Assembly: GCF_027887165.1 (NCBI RefSeq)
Contig: NC_077232.1
Coordinates: 50,508,816-50,572,815 of the forward strand
Origin: Monodelphis domestica
Lineage: Eukaryota; Chordata; Mammalia; Didelphimorphia; Didelphidae
Length of the DNA stretch: 64,000 nt
Direction: 5' to 3'
Under the pieces are notes generated by a model. It made no database searches. It saw nothing but the letters and a program-made list of their open reading frames with translations, and was not told the origin of the DNA. Numbering within the stretch: the first letter of the stretch is position 1; each line of letters opens with the position of its first letter. This document shows, piece by piece, positions 11,320-22,319 of the stretch. Position numbers and translations under genes: made by a program.

Positions 11320-12120
11320 ATCTCATTGGGCTCCCTGCTTTAGATCTCATCTCTACTCAATCCATCCTCCACGAAGCTGCCAAAATCAGTTTTTTAAGCC
11401 CTTATCTTCTGTCTTAAAAATTAATATTGTGTATTGTTTCCAAAGCAGAAGAGTGGTAAGGGCTAGGCAATAGGAGTTAAGTGATTTGCCCAGGGTCATA
11501 CAGATAGGAAGAAACACATTTGAACCCAGGATTTTCTGTCTCTAGGTCTGGCTTTCAATTCACTGAACTACCTATTTGCCCCCCAAAATGAACTTCTTAA
11601 AGTATGAGTCTTACTATGTCATTCCCCTACTTAATAAAGATAAACGGTTCCCTGATACTTCTGGGAGTAAATATAAATTCCTCTTTTTGGCATTTAATGC
11701 CTTTCATAATCTGGCTCCAACCTGTCTCACCAGTTTTAACACTCTCCTCCACTTTCTCCCCTTCTCAGGCTGTATATTTTAGTCAAACTGACCTTCCTAC
11801 TGTTATTTAAAAATGATACTCCATTTCCCTTTTCCTTGCCTTCCAATGGTCTATTCCCCATGCCTGGAATGCACTTTCTCTTTTACTTTCATGTCCTAGG
11901 TTCCCTAATTTCTTTTAAGGCTCTTCTCAAGCCTGACTTTCGGTATGAAATCTTTACTGAGCTCCATATCTCATAGGGCTCAGCCTTCCAAAATCACCAC
12001 GAATCAGTTTTCTATAGACTTTTATACATGTATATATTGTCTTTATAGTTTAGGTTCCTAAATTGAGTAAAAGCTGTGTAGTAGGTTCTTAATAAAATGT
12101 TGTTAATTTATTGAAGGAAT
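11320..12120 (+). mobile_element. L2-type LINE relic (interrupted)
   Basis: Order of motifs follows an ancient mammalian LINE 3' region: CACGAAGCTGCC, TATGTCATTCCCCTACTTAA, CATAATCTGGCTCCAACCTG, CATGCCTGGAATGCACTTTC, and a final TTCTTAATAAAATGTTGTTA. A SINE interrupts it at 11389-11582. Confidence 0.6.
11389..11582 (-). mobile_element. WSINE1-type SINE nested in the L2-type relic
   Basis: Reverse copy starting with a T-run and AGCCCTTATCTTCTGTC. It is flanked by GCCAAAATCAG and CCCAAAATGAA, an imperfect target duplication that restores the L2-type sequence across the insertion. Confidence 0.8.
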
Positions 12121-12439
12121 TTCTCTCTGGGTGAACAAGAGGGAGAATAGTAAACTCAGAAAGGAAAAAAGTGAAAAACTAAAGATTTAAAACATTAAAA
12201 AATAATGTAAACTTAAAAGAATTACCAACTTTATAACCTAAAATGTAGCTTTTCTGAGCTTTTGTTTGCTTTTCTGTGCCAGTGTGGGGCAAAACTCTTT
12301 TCAGGATTTGAGTAGGTAAATCTGCATATTACAGAGTCAAGAATGAATGAATGAAAAAAATTATCACTGGAGAATCTATGATATATCAATGACTGAATAT
12401 GCAAATATCCAAAAAAACCATATCAGTTCTCAAGCTTTA

Positions 12440-12613
12440 TTTCAGTGGGAGAGAATATATTTCTTATCAATAAATCAAAAAGCACTTATGAAGCCCTTGT
12501 TATGTGCCAGGTACTGCATTAATCTATTATATGAATATGTATATTAAATTCCAGATTGTATTTCCTTATATTCTGAATAGAGGCTAAAGGGAAATCCAAG
12601 GAGTACACAGTCT
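12440..12613 (+). mobile_element. L2-type fragment, continues after 13358
   Basis: AAAAAGCACTTATGAAGCC and TATGTGCCAGGTACTGCATT, the usual cataloguing phrase of an old mammalian LINE tail. It was split by the L1 insertion at 12630. Confidence 0.5.
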
Positions 12614-12629
12614 AAAAAGATGCTATCTC

Positions 12630-13341
12630 GATCCAGCCCTTCTGGGGGGCAATTTGGAACTATGCCGAAAGGGCGCTAAAAGACTGTCTGTACTTTGATC
12701 CAGCCATAGCACTGCTGGGTTTGTACCCCAAAGAGATAATAAGGAAAAAGACTTGTACAAGAATATTTATAGCTGCACTCTTTGAGGTGGCAAAAAATTA
12801 GAAAATGAGGGGATGCCCTTCAATTGGGGAATGGCTGAACAAATTGTGGTATATGTTGGTGATGGAATACTATTGTGCTCAAAGGAATAATAAAGTGGAG
12901 GAATTCCATGGGGACTGGAACAACCTCCAGGAAGTGATGCAGAGTGAGAGGAGCAGAACCAGGAGAACACTGTACACAGAGACTGATACACTGTGGCACA
13001 ACCGACTTCTCCATTAGTGGCAATGCAGTGATCCTGAAAACTCTGAGAGATCTATGAGAAAAACCACTATCCACATCCAGAGGAAGAACTGTGGGAGTAG
13101 AAACACTGAAGAAACACAACTGCTTGATTACATGGGTCAAGGGGATATGATTGGGGATGTATATTCTGAATGAACATCCTCGTGCAAACACCAACAACAT
13201 GAAAATAAGTTCTGATCAAGGACACATGTAAAATCCAGTGGAATTGCACGTCTGCTACAGTAAGGGGTGGGGGGAGGAAAAGAATATGATTCTTGTAGTC
13301 AAGGAATAATGTTCTAAATTGACTAAATAAAATTTAAATAA
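12630..13341 (+). mobile_element. 5'-truncated marsupial L1 3' end with perfect target-site duplication
   Basis: Carries the L1 ORF2 tail and 3' UTR: GTTTGTACCCCAAAGAGATA, CCCTTCAATTGGGGAATGGC, GTGATGGAATACTATTGTGC, and the final TAAATTGACTAAATAAAATT with an A-rich tail. It is bounded by AAAAAGATGCTATCTC at 12614-12629 and again at 13342-13357 (16 of 16). The open frames read across it on both strands are repeat translation, including a 126-codon antisense frame. Among the least diverged L1 copies here. Confidence 0.9.
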
Positions 13342-13424
13342 AAAAAGATGCTATCTCCTAGAATGTGGTAACAACCTGAAATTTCCTCAGCAAGGGGGAC
13401 TCATGGTATAGGAATTCTCTCTAT

Positions 13425-13645
13425 TAATGTAGAATCAAGAAGACCTGAATTCAAACCCAGCCTCAAACACTTGATAGCTGTGTGACTTCTGGGCAATTCA
13501 CAATTCTGTTTGTCTCAATTTCCTCATCTGTAAAATGAGTTAGAGAAAAAATGGCAAACCACTTCAGTATCTTTGCCAAAAAAACCCCAAAACCCTAACA
13601 GGGTCTTGAAGAGTTGAACATGAGTGAAAATGACTGAACAATATA
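13425..13645 (+). mobile_element. RTE-tailed (MAR1-type) SINE
   Basis: tRNA-like head (AAGACCTGAATTCAAACC, TAGCTGTGTGACTTCTGGGC), CTCATCTGTAAAATGAG, then AATGGCAAACCACTTCAGTA and a 3' end GTCTTGAAGAGTTGAACATG ... GACTGAACAA matching the RTE LINE tail. Confidence 0.85.
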
Positions 13646-13863
13646 GATGCAACCTTAGTATCTTCCATTTCTACCAGACCCTAATGATTTTTTCCAACTT
13701 CCAGTGATCTGAAAAGTTTTGGTATAGATTAACTAGTCTTTACACTGGAATGGAAGATATCAATGTCTCTTTGCCTGAGTTAGGGAGATGTTAAAGGATT
13801 TGCTTAAGGTCACTCATCTAATAAATATGGGACCTAATTGCAGGTTTTTTGGACTCCAAGTCC

Positions 13864-14112
13864 AGTATTATATTAATTATATTATATTATGTTATGTTAT
13901 ATTATATCATCTCATCTCATCTCATCTCATATTGTATTGTATGATATTATACTATATTATATTATATTACATTATAATGTTATGTTATATTATAATATTA
14001 TGTTATGTTAAATTATGTTACATTATATTATGTGTTTGTTACATTATGTTATGTTATATTATATATTATATTATATTACATTATACTATGTTATATTATA
14101 CTATTTTATATA
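13864..14112. repeat. (TATTA)n-like pentanucleotide microsatellite
   Basis: About 250 bp of TATTA/TGTTA/CTCAT five-base units with interruptions. The open frame across it is an artefact of the repeat. Confidence 0.9.
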
Positions 14113-14290
14113 ATGGATAGAGTGCTGAACCTGGAGTCAGGATGATCTGAGTTCAAATCCTATTCCTTGATATTAGCTGTGTGACTTTGGGCAATACTTT
14201 CCTGGACTCCTTTTCCTCAGCATAATAAAAGCATTAGATTAGATGACTTCTAAGGTCCTTTCCACCTTCAAAGCTGCAGTTCTAGGAGCC
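14113..14290 (+). mobile_element. tRNA-head SINE, TCTAAGGTCC-tail type
   Basis: GAGTGCTGAACCTGGAGTCA, TTAGCTGTGTGACTTTGGGC, then GATGACTTCTAAGGTCCTTT. A further 3' fragment of this family lies at 14650-14755 (AAAGTCCCTTCCAGCTTTAA). I cannot give the family a firm name. Confidence 0.7.
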
Positions 14291-14844
14291 TATTCATGGC
14301 AGGTTGATGCTCTTTGTCCATAGACTACTACCATTCTCAACAAATGCTATTGATTCACAGCATTGTAAATACCCTGAGTAAAGAGGGAAGGGAAAATTCT
14401 ATTTTGTCATTTTTATTTGCAGGTTCACCGTTATTTTAATTATTTTGTATTGATTGTCTGCCCATTTCTTGACGAATCCCAGTGCTGCCATCTGCAAGGA
14501 TTTGAAAATAAAGATGTCTACACATTAGTGTTCCTGAGAACCTTTTGCAAGGGAGGTCTGAAATATCTGGGAGCCTTTTAGGGAGGATCATTCTACATGT
14601 TTAACTCTAGAATTATTAAAAAAAATATTTCCCCTTAAAATAGGAACAAAGGGCCACTTCCCACCTCAGTTTCCCTCTCTGTAAGATGAAGGGGATAGAC
14701 TCATTGATTTCTAAAGTCCCTTCCAGCTTTAAATCCACAAGATATGGCTGAACATATGATCCTACAAGTGTTGGGGACTTCCAGGCAACTAAACTCCTTC
14801 CACTGATCTAGGCCAGATGGCAGCACCTTTTCAGCAATTTATAT

Positions 14845-14965
14845 CTCCTTAGAGGGTTGCCTAGAAAAATCAAGCCATTTGCTCAGGGTCACACAGCAAA
14901 TATATACTGGGTGTCTTCCTGGCTTTGAGGACAGCTCATTACCCATTCCATCACGTCACCTGCCT
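14845..14965 (-). mobile_element. MIR-class SINE fragment
   Basis: CATTTGCTCAGGGTCACACA and TCTTCCTGGCTTTGAGGAC match reverse MIR. A similar - strand fragment occupies 15330-15500 (GACTTGCTCAAAGTCACAT). Confidence 0.55.
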
Positions 14966-15589
14966 CTCAAGCTATTGGAGAGAAAGAACCTTAAATGAAG
15001 TGTAATGAAGAGTTGGATTTAGTGATTCAGGACTTGTCCTTTAGGCAGATCTTCTCCAGCTTACTCATTGGCCATTGAGGGAAGGATCTGTGGATACCTT
15101 GCTAAGATTCTGAATTCTGTTCCTAGGGAGCTTCACCCTGTAGATGAAATTGGTCCTTCCCCCTTCTTCTTACACAATGGCAGGACACAGTCCCTCCAAC
15201 TTGAGTTCAGTCCATGGCCTTTCTCAGATCAGTCCAGAAAACAAATCTCAGCCCAATTCCTCAGCTCATTTGTTAGAGACTCAGAAGGGCTACATCTCTT
15301 TATGAAAATATATGAACAGTTAATGGGATCATAGACAGAGTTGGAAGGAACCAGAGGCCATGTTGTCTAACTTTTTTTTTTTCTGACAGAAGAAAGTGAG
15401 TTTAAGAGAATTCCAGGGACTTGCTCAAAGTCACATGGTTAGTTAAGTGTCTGAAGTATTATTTGAAACTGGATAACTGCCCCAAACTCAGCTTTTCAAA
15501 GGACTGACATTAAGCCACTGAATACCTTTAAACGGACAATGATATGGGATCCAAAGCTTTCTTAGCACTTTAGAATTACTAGATGGTCA

Positions 15590-15760
15590 CCCCTCCGCTA
15601 CATTTTTCTCTTCTTTTCCTTTCTTTTTCTGTCTTTTGCCACTATTCTCCCACACCTATTATTCTCTCCTCCCTCTGCCTGCCCCCTTTTTTCTTTTATC
15701 CTCTCCCTCTATTTACTTTCCTTCTCTTGCTTCTAAACTTCCTTCCTTTCATATGGACAA
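15590..15760. repeat. Polypyrimidine low-complexity tract
   Basis: CTTTTCCTTTCTTTTTCTG and related CT-rich sequence. The open frame across it is compositional. Confidence 0.7.
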
Positions 15761-15799
15761 AGTTTTCACTTTCCCTCCTCCACCAGGGTCTGCAGATTG

Positions 15800-15995
15800 A
15801 AGTCTTTGGTACACTGGAGTGCTCCATTTGAAATCAGCAGACCTGAGTTCAAAACCTGATTTTGATTTTCATTCAGAAACAAGTGAATCTTGGCAAATCT
15901 TTAAACTATTTTACCACTCTAGGGCTCAGTAAAATGAGGCAGGGAAATGGACTGGATGACTCGAAAGGTTCTTTCTGGTTCTAAATCCATGATTT
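15800..15995 (+). mobile_element. tRNA-head SINE, TCTAAGGTCC-tail type
   Basis: AAATCAGCAGACCTGAGTTC and GGATGACTCGAAAGGTTCTT followed by TCTAAATCCATGATTTT. A second, partial copy lies at 16360-16480 (GGAAAATGAGGAGGTTGGAC). Confidence 0.6.
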
Positions 15996-16489
15996 TTATT
16001 TGGATGTAGCCAGTGAGCTCTGGTAAACTAGGGCACAGGTTCAAATTCCCCCCCCCCAGCCCGCCCCTGACAGTTACTACTTGAAATAGATTGGTAATCT
16101 GTTGTGAATTATTTTTTGTTGCAATGACTGATGTCCTCTGGCTTGAGACTAGAGAGAGCTGCTAGTATGGGACACACCTGAGGATTTCTTAGTTTCAAGG
16201 GAGATAGAGGTACTACAGAGATAGAGATAGAGATACTGCTACAGAGATAGAGGGATACTGCCACAGGGGAATGCTCTGGGGTCTGCCTATAATCTCTATT
16301 GATGGCTGATGGATCAATCTATTTCCTAATCTCCTCCTACCTTCTTCCTCCCTCACTCCTGATAGTTACTGCCCTAGTGACCTTGAGTCAGTTACTGTCC
16401 TTGATCCCAAATTTCCTCGTCTGGAAAATGAGGAGGTTGGACTAAAGACTTGAGGCTCTCTTCCTGTGATCCATCCATGCCTTCTCATC

Positions 16490-17060
16490 CTGGTCTAGTC
16501 TTGCTGAAGCCCAAAGTTTACACATGGGGAGGCTGCCACCTTGTGGTCCAGAGTTTAGGATTGACTGGGAGCTCTCAGAGCCCAGCTGTTCCCCATTAGA
16601 TGCTCTGTCAGGCTCCAGGCTCAGGTCAAATCCTGTCCCAGTGTTAAAGGAGGATTGGGATCTTATAAAGGCATTCTTTATGGATATGTAAAGAAAGGGT
16701 CATTTGAATTGGGGAGCAGGGCTCATTTCCGGCAGCTTTCTTATTTCAATCCACATTTGAATGGTTTCAGTGTCTTACCTTGAAGCAGCCTCCACTTAAT
16801 GACTGGAAAGTAACCATATTGCCTAAGCTGGCCATGTGTTTTATGGACCTTCCTCCTCTTGAGGCAGGCAGCTGGGAATTGAGCAGGCACACAGAAGAGG
16901 CTCTATGTCTTGGGCCAATAGGGATAGCCATTAGGAAATTTTATACTTTGCCCAAATCCCCTCCCCCCAACCCCCCACCAAATCCATCTCTGGGGACTCC
17001 ATTCAAATAGTGACCACAAACAAAAGTCAAAACTGGGCTGTTTTCATAGCTTGTTAGGCC
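16490..17060. other. Repeat-poor, GC-richer single-copy-looking stretch
   Basis: About 570 bp with no recognisable repeat and a higher GC content than its surroundings. It contains a strong CTCF-like motif at 16533-16546. No splice or coding pattern was seen. A candidate conserved non-coding element. Confidence 0.4.
16533..16546 (-). promoter_or_regulatory. CTCF-like motif
   Basis: CTGCCACCTTGTGG matches the reverse complement of the CTCF core (CCASYAGRKGGCRS) at 13 of 14 positions. It lies outside any SINE that I recognise. Confidence 0.5.
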
Positions 17061-17304
17061 CAGTCACTCTTTCCCGTTCTCTTTTGTCTCTTGGGAGGAT
17101 GCAACATGTGGCTCCTCAGTTCTTTGACTAAATCCCGTGTTAGTGAAAAAAGGTCTCCTGGGCTTTTTTAAGACTAGGAGTCTTAATGGGTCATCTGGTC
17201 CATCTTTTTTTTTTTTTAAGTAAAGATTAATAACCTGAGAGTTTAAGTGACTTGCCCAAAATTACAAAAATAATATCACATATCTAGTGTATAAATGGAG
17301 ATTT

Positions 17305-17586
17305 TGAACCTTTGGACTTCATCCCCCAGAAGTCCCTTAGTATTTCCCAAAATTCCCTTTAATCTCTCCTGCACCTCCATGTTTTCATGATCATGTTAAT
17401 GTTTTATAAGTTCTGTAGCTCCTCCTTTTCTTTTTTGCTCTCTCTCTTTTTTTTTTTTGGCTCTTCTTTCACAAGCAGGTTGGGTTAACACCTTTTTTAA
17501 GCTAGTTCTTTTACTTTGGTTGTTATTAATAAAACTTTATAAAATATAATACTTAGTTATCAAATATCAATTTTAAAACCCACACT
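17305..17586 (+). repeat. Unnamed ~220-280 bp repeat, copy A
   Basis: Shares order and wording with 19101-19320 and 22940-23197: TTTTGAACC, GACTTCATCCCCCAGAAGTC, TATTTCCCAAAATTCCC, and the ending AATAAAACTTTATAAAATAT then ACTTAGTTAT ... ACCCACA. A polyadenylation-like AATAAA near the 3' end hints at a short LTR or a processed transcript. A - strand MIR fragment precedes it (17180-17300). Confidence 0.6.
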
Positions 17587-17614
17587 AGAGTTGGAAGAGA
17601 TAGTAGAAATAATT

Positions 17615-17800
17615 TAATTTAGAGGTTCTTGACTTTTTTTTGTTAAGGGATCCTAGACCTCTTTGGAAGTTTGGTGAAGCCTATGCACCCTTTCTCAGGA
17701 AAAAAAAAAAGTTTTTAAATGCATTAAAAAATGCCCTTCAGGATTACACAAAAATCTATTAAATTGAAATACCATTGCCAAATATTTAAATTAAGTGCCA
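17615..17800 (+). repeat. Dispersed old repeat, copy 1 (GGTTCTTGACTTTTTT type)
   Basis: GGTTCTTGACTTTTTTTTTG, GGATCCTAGACCTCTTTGG, TGGTGAAGCCTATGCACCC. Related copies lie at 48180-48310 (reverse) and 57270-57420. A mammal-wide repeat in my memory, probably a DNA-transposon relic. Name not certain. A truncated + strand WSINE1-type SINE follows (17800-17895). Confidence 0.55.
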
Positions 17801-17974
17801 TTCAAGTCACTTGACGCCCATTGCCTAGCTCCTATCATGCTTCTGCCTTAGAACCAATACAAAGTATTGATTCTAAGATGGAAGGTGAGGGCTTGAAATT
17901 AATTAATTAATTAAATGCCATGATCAAATATTTAAAATTTAAATATTAAAAATAAATATGAATAAAAACATGGT

Positions 17975-18205
17975 CTCAGGTAGTTCATCCCCTTTCATTT
18001 TACAGATAAATGAAATAATTGTTTCACACTTAAGGAAATAATCAATTTACAGTTAAGGAAATACTTGTTTTACAGTTAAGGACATAATTGTAAAGGGAAA
18101 GTGACTTACTGAATGACACAAAGGATGCTCGATGAGAATTTGAACTCAGAACCTGAGGTGCCAAGTTTAATGCTCTTTCCATTGTATCACATTGACTCCT
18201 GGCAG
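17975..18205 (-). mobile_element. MIR-class SINE with an internal tandem expansion
   Basis: Reverse MIR (GAATTTGAACTCAGAACCTG at the head side). Its TTTTACAGATAA core segment has expanded into four units of 23-24 bp at 17998-18090. Confidence 0.7.
17998..18090. repeat. Four-unit 23-24 bp minisatellite inside a MIR
   Basis: Units start at 17998, 18022, 18045 and 18068. The typical unit is TTTTACAGTTAAGGA followed by AATAATTG, with a few substitutions in each. Confidence 0.8.
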
Positions 18206-18374
18206 GAATGGGATTGTAATCCAAACCCTTTTATTCGATATCTATCATCTTCAAGTCCAGGACTGATCAAGGAAAATTTTCAAAAAATTGAGATCACCTC
18301 CCAAAAATCATGGACTTCATGGGCTACAGGGGAGTGATAGAGCTTGCCATTAGCAAATTAAACTCCATTGCTTA

Positions 18375-18588
18375 GCCCTTACCACTCTTCGCTCGTGACC
18401 TATACTTAGTATTGATTCTAAAAGTGAAGGTAAGATTTTTTTTTAAAGTTCACAACCACTCTTTTTTTTTTTTTTAACCCTTACCTTCCATCTTAGAATC
18501 AATACTGTGTATTGATTCCAAGGCAGAAGAGAGGTAAGGGCTAAGCAATGGGGGTCAAGGGACTTGCCCAAGGTCACACAGCTGGGAC
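18375..18588. repeat. Inverted pair of WSINE1-type SINE fragments
   Basis: A + strand 3' half (CTTAGCCCTTACCACTCTTC ... GAAGGTAAGATTTT, 18375-18447) is followed within about 15 bp by a - strand copy (AACCCTTACCTTCCATCTTA onward, from about 18462). The arms of about 70 bp could form a hairpin in DNA or RNA. Confidence 0.75.
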
Positions 18589-18859
18589 ACAATCACTTTC
18601 CAAAGTCTTGTAATCACTGTTTCCAATGTGACTCCCTTCTTTGTCTTCCTCCCAGTGTATTTGCTGTAGGTTGCCTCTATAGAGCACTACTTCTTCTCTC
18701 TAACTGAAAGTGACATGTCCACTGAAGGGGAGGGCTCATTACCAGTCATGGGACGTCTGGAATTCATCAAGTGGGGATTTTCTTGAATCTTAATTGTCAT
18801 GTTGGATGAAACTATTTGAGCAGTACTGTAGAAAGGGCATATATCAGCAGAGCAGGCAT

Positions 18860-19035
18860 CAGCAGATCTGCAGATTAGACTCTTGGCTGCCACAAACTTA
18901 GCCTGTGCCCTTAGGGAAGACACTTCAGTTGCATCTAGGTTTTTCCATCTTTAAAATGGGTGCTAATTTTATCTATCTCACTGGGAAGTAAAGAGAGAAT
19001 AGGTAAAGAAGGGTGCTTTGGAAAAAGACAGCACT
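18860..19035 (+). mobile_element. MIR-class SINE fragment
   Basis: GACTCTTGGCTGCCACAAAC, CCATCTTTAAAATGGGTGCT and a downstream GCTTTGGAAAAAGACAGC tail. Diverged. Confidence 0.5.
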
Positions 19036-19100
19036 ATGCAGATATGTCATCATGGGTTATGCATGTAAGAGCCATTCCCCTTGGGATGTATAGTTAGAAA

Positions 19101-19320
19101 TTCTTGAACCACTAAAACGACATTACCCAAAATCCCTTTCTGTATTACCTAGGATCCTTTTCCCTTTTCCTGAGTCCTTGCATTTACATGAAGGTATTTA
19201 GGTATTTAGGTTATTCCTCCCATGCTCTCTTTTACTCGCGACCTGGGCTGATTATTATTAAAAAAAAAAACTTTATAAAATATAGTGCTTAGTTATTTAC
19301 TATTAATTAAAAAACCCACA
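19101..19320 (+). repeat. Unnamed ~220-280 bp repeat, copy B
   Basis: TTCTTGAACC, ACATTACCCAAAATCCCTTT, then ACTTTATAAAATATAGTGCT and AAAAACCCACA. See copies A (17305) and C (22940). Confidence 0.6.
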
Positions 19321-19344
19321 GGGATAAGACCAAAAAGTGGATTT

Positions 19345-19610
19345 AATAATAATTAACAGCCAGCATTTATATGGTGTTTTAAGGTTTACAAAGCACTTTA
19401 CCTAAATTAACTCAATTGATCCTTGCAACAATTCTGAAAGGAAGGTGCTACTATTCACCATTTTACAGATGAGGAAACTAAGGCACAGAAAGATAAAGTG
19501 ATTTGGCTACGGTCTCCTAGCTAGTTAGTGTCTGAGGTCAAATTTGAACTTATGTCTTCTGGAGCTTTAGCCATTGCTCAACCTAACTGAATGACTTTTG
19601 AGCAAGAGAG
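19345..19610 (-). mobile_element. CORE-SINE (THER1/MIR-like), long copy
   Basis: Starts with the 3' part (AGCATTTATATGGTGTTTTA, GGTTTACAAAGCACTTTACC) and continues to CATTTTACAGATGAGGAAAC and the tRNA-like head. About 260 bp. Confidence 0.7.
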
Positions 19611-19699
19611 ATAAACCTCAAGTTACAATGCATTTCTGAGGTCTCTCAAGGGTTTTCAGTGTCTACCAGTAGCTATTCTTGTTGCTCACTCCCATGATG

Positions 19700-19905
19700 A
19701 CTACTTTAGGGTCATGGATCTAGAGATGGAAGGACCTTACATGTGATCTTGTTTCAACCCTTCATTTTATAGATCAGGAAACCGAAGTCCAGAATTACCC
19801 AGGAAGATTTACCCAAGTTAACATAGTAAGGACAAGAAGCAGAATTTGAACCCAGGTCTTCTGACTTCAAATTTAACACTCTTTGTAGTACCATGCTGGC
19901 TTCCC
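19700..19905 (-). mobile_element. MIR-class SINE
   Basis: CTAGAGATGGAAGGACCTTA, ATTTTATAGATCAGGAAACC, TTTGAACCCAGGTCTTCTGA in reverse-MIR order. Confidence 0.65.
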
Positions 19906-19909
19906 AGGG

Positions 19910-21635
19910 GCCACAGGGCTGTAGTGCAAGTTGAAACTCTAGGATCTTGATCAAACAGGGTAGGGCAGCTGGGGCTTTGTTCCAGGGCACTAAAATTTAG
20001 AGGATGTAAACACTGAATATACTCACTCCTTCAGGAGAATAGAGGGAGGTAAATGAAACATGAGTTTTGGCCAGGGTTATTAATCTCTTTGGGTTTCCTT
20101 TTTGGGGGATTTCTTAGCTGCTAGGAGAAAACAGGCAAGACAGGTTCTGTACAGTTATGGAGACAATGGAATGCAGCTTGTTCTATCCTTCTTTCCCTTT
20201 GCCCCATAAAGACCTTCCCAACTTGCCAGGCTACCCCCAAAATCTCGCCTCCCTCTAACCTTTTCTTTAACTTGACCAGCCTCCCTCCTATCTCCCCTCC
20301 AATTGCATGAATATGACCTATCACAGTTTCTAGTTATGTGTCCACCATCCACCACTGGTATCGGACTTGTAAGCAGAGGACTTGTATGTCTTATGATTAG
20401 GAAGAGGGGAAGAACAGGAATGTAGGAGATATGGAAAAATTAATGGGATTAGAGAATCAGATGGCATCATAATAAAAGACCCAAGATCAAACTTGAAGTG
20501 TACTGGACTTCGCTTCCATTAGACTCTGCTGAACCTATTGTTAAATTTTCAGTGTGAGTGTTTATATCTCAGAAACTTGCAATTGCTATGAACCAGGATT
20601 CGATTCATTATCTTCTCATTTGCACATGAGAAAGTAATAGAGAAAATACTAATAATACAAATAAAATTTTAAAGAATATCATGGAACTTTTTTGGGGAGC
20701 TGGTTGTTAAACATTTACCAGTATACTGCTAAATATTGGTGATATAAAAATAAAAGCTTTCATTAAAAAGTTATTAAGATGGAAACAATGTTGTAGGAAA
20801 AATGATCCATCTTGTCCCCAAAGAAGAGTTTTCAGGAACCACCTTCCCTTCTTTTTTAAATAGAAGGGAGGATTCTGGGCATGGGACACTATTATCCTAT
20901 CAGACTCTTTTGATATATTGGTTAGTTTTTAACTGAACAGTTATTGAGATCATATAAAAATAAAAGGTCCCTAAAATATATTTTTAAAACCAGAATTGAA
21001 CAGCAATATACACTACCATTTTGTACACATTTTCTTCTTTATTTGTCAAATAAAGGGAATGGATTAGATAATTTCAAAAATCCCTTCCAGCAGTTCATCT
21101 AAATTTGGCATGTAGATAAGGGCCCCAAACATTAGCAAAGACTGAGAAATTCATTCAAGGAAGCCATGGGAGCCATCATGTACCACCTTATTAAAGCAAA
21201 GGAAATAAGTATGGGATGTCATTTGTAGCCAAGCACAATGAGTAACTTAATTGGATACTGACCCTGGCTTTAGATAGATCTTATATTTATGAGCATGGCC
21301 ACATCAAAGGGAGTGACAAAATTAGAAATAACTTGTAAAAGAAACCTTTCTGGGCTCCATGGTTCATTCTGTAATAAGTATCATTGAAATCCTTCTGGAG
21401 AGGTCACTGTTAGATTATGCTTTGGCTAGCAGCCCTGCCACAAAACTGATGAATGGTTGGTTCTATTTTTGTTTCACCCCCAAACCCCCCCCCAGTCATC
21501 AGGATGAAAGCCTGCATCCTTAATAACAGTTGTGGAACCTACCATGTATACAACAAAAAATAGGCGGTATCTTGCTTAGGCAAAGGTCAAATCTGCAGAG
21601 CATTGTTTTGTGTGAATATCTTTACGTCTCACGAA
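19910..21635. other. Gene-free stretch, largely unrecognised
   Basis: No gene supported. A short SINE tail lies near 21040-21110 (TCCCTTCCAGCAGTTCATC), and a C-run at 21485-21493. Overlapping short antisense open frames at about 20.1-20.35 kb have no domain. An L2-like fragment begins near 21700 (TCAATGAGCTTAAAGTCTAC). Confidence 0.4.
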
Positions 21636-22048
21636 TAAAGGTGAGAGATAATTCAATAGTTTCTAGTTCTAGGAACATGATATGACAGTGGATAAAGGAT
21701 AGAGAAAGAAACCAGTTCTTTCCCTCAATGAGCTTAAAGTCTACTAGGGGAATGCTATGCTTATGGCTATAAATGAGGTTCAACAAAGTAATTTCAAGAG
21801 AGAACCCAGGTAGGATTAGAAAAAAATAGAGGAGGTAAATAAAAACACTGCAGAAAGCTTTTACTGCATTCATTAAGGAAATTTCTGGCATTCTGGAATC
21901 AAAACTGAATGGAAGGAACATTTAAAAACAATACCTATTCAATGCCAGTCGATGTATACTTTTAGAATTATAAAATTGATCATAATAGATTTGTAAAGTA
22001 ATAATAATATGATGATGATAATGATAATTAATTTCTAACAAAACCTAT

Positions 22049-22125
22049 TCTCTCTCTCTCTCTCTCTTTCTATCTCTCTCTCTCTATATATATATATACA
22101 CATATATATGTATATATATATATAA
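22049..22125. repeat. (CT)n-(TA)n compound microsatellite
   Basis: TCTCTCTC tract changing to TATATATA tract, directly abutting a SINE tail. Confidence 0.9.
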
Positions 22126-22126
22126 G

Positions 22127-22296
22127 ACCTTTCTGTCTTAGAATCAATAATGTGTATTGGTTCCAAGGCAGAAGAGTGTAAAGGGCTAGGCGACTGGGAA
22201 GTATCTTGCTCAGAGTCATGTAGCTAAGAGATGTCTAAGTACAGATTTGAACCCAGCACCTGGCTCTCTCTTCCCCAAGCCATCTAGGAACCCCTA
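22127..22296 (-). mobile_element. WSINE1-type SINE
   Basis: CTTTCTGTCTTAGAATCAAT, TTGGTTCCAAGGCAGAAGAG and CAGATTTGAACCCAGCACC. The microsatellite sits where the SINE's A-rich tail would be. Confidence 0.8.
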
Positions 22297-22319
22297 AAGC
22301 CTATACCATATTAACAAAA

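Noticed and set aside
12820-13200. 126-codon - strand open frame
   Set aside because: Antisense to an L1 3' end.
13788-14120. 110-codon + strand open frame rich in Tyr, Ile and Leu
   Set aside because: Produced by the TATTA-type pentanucleotide repeat.
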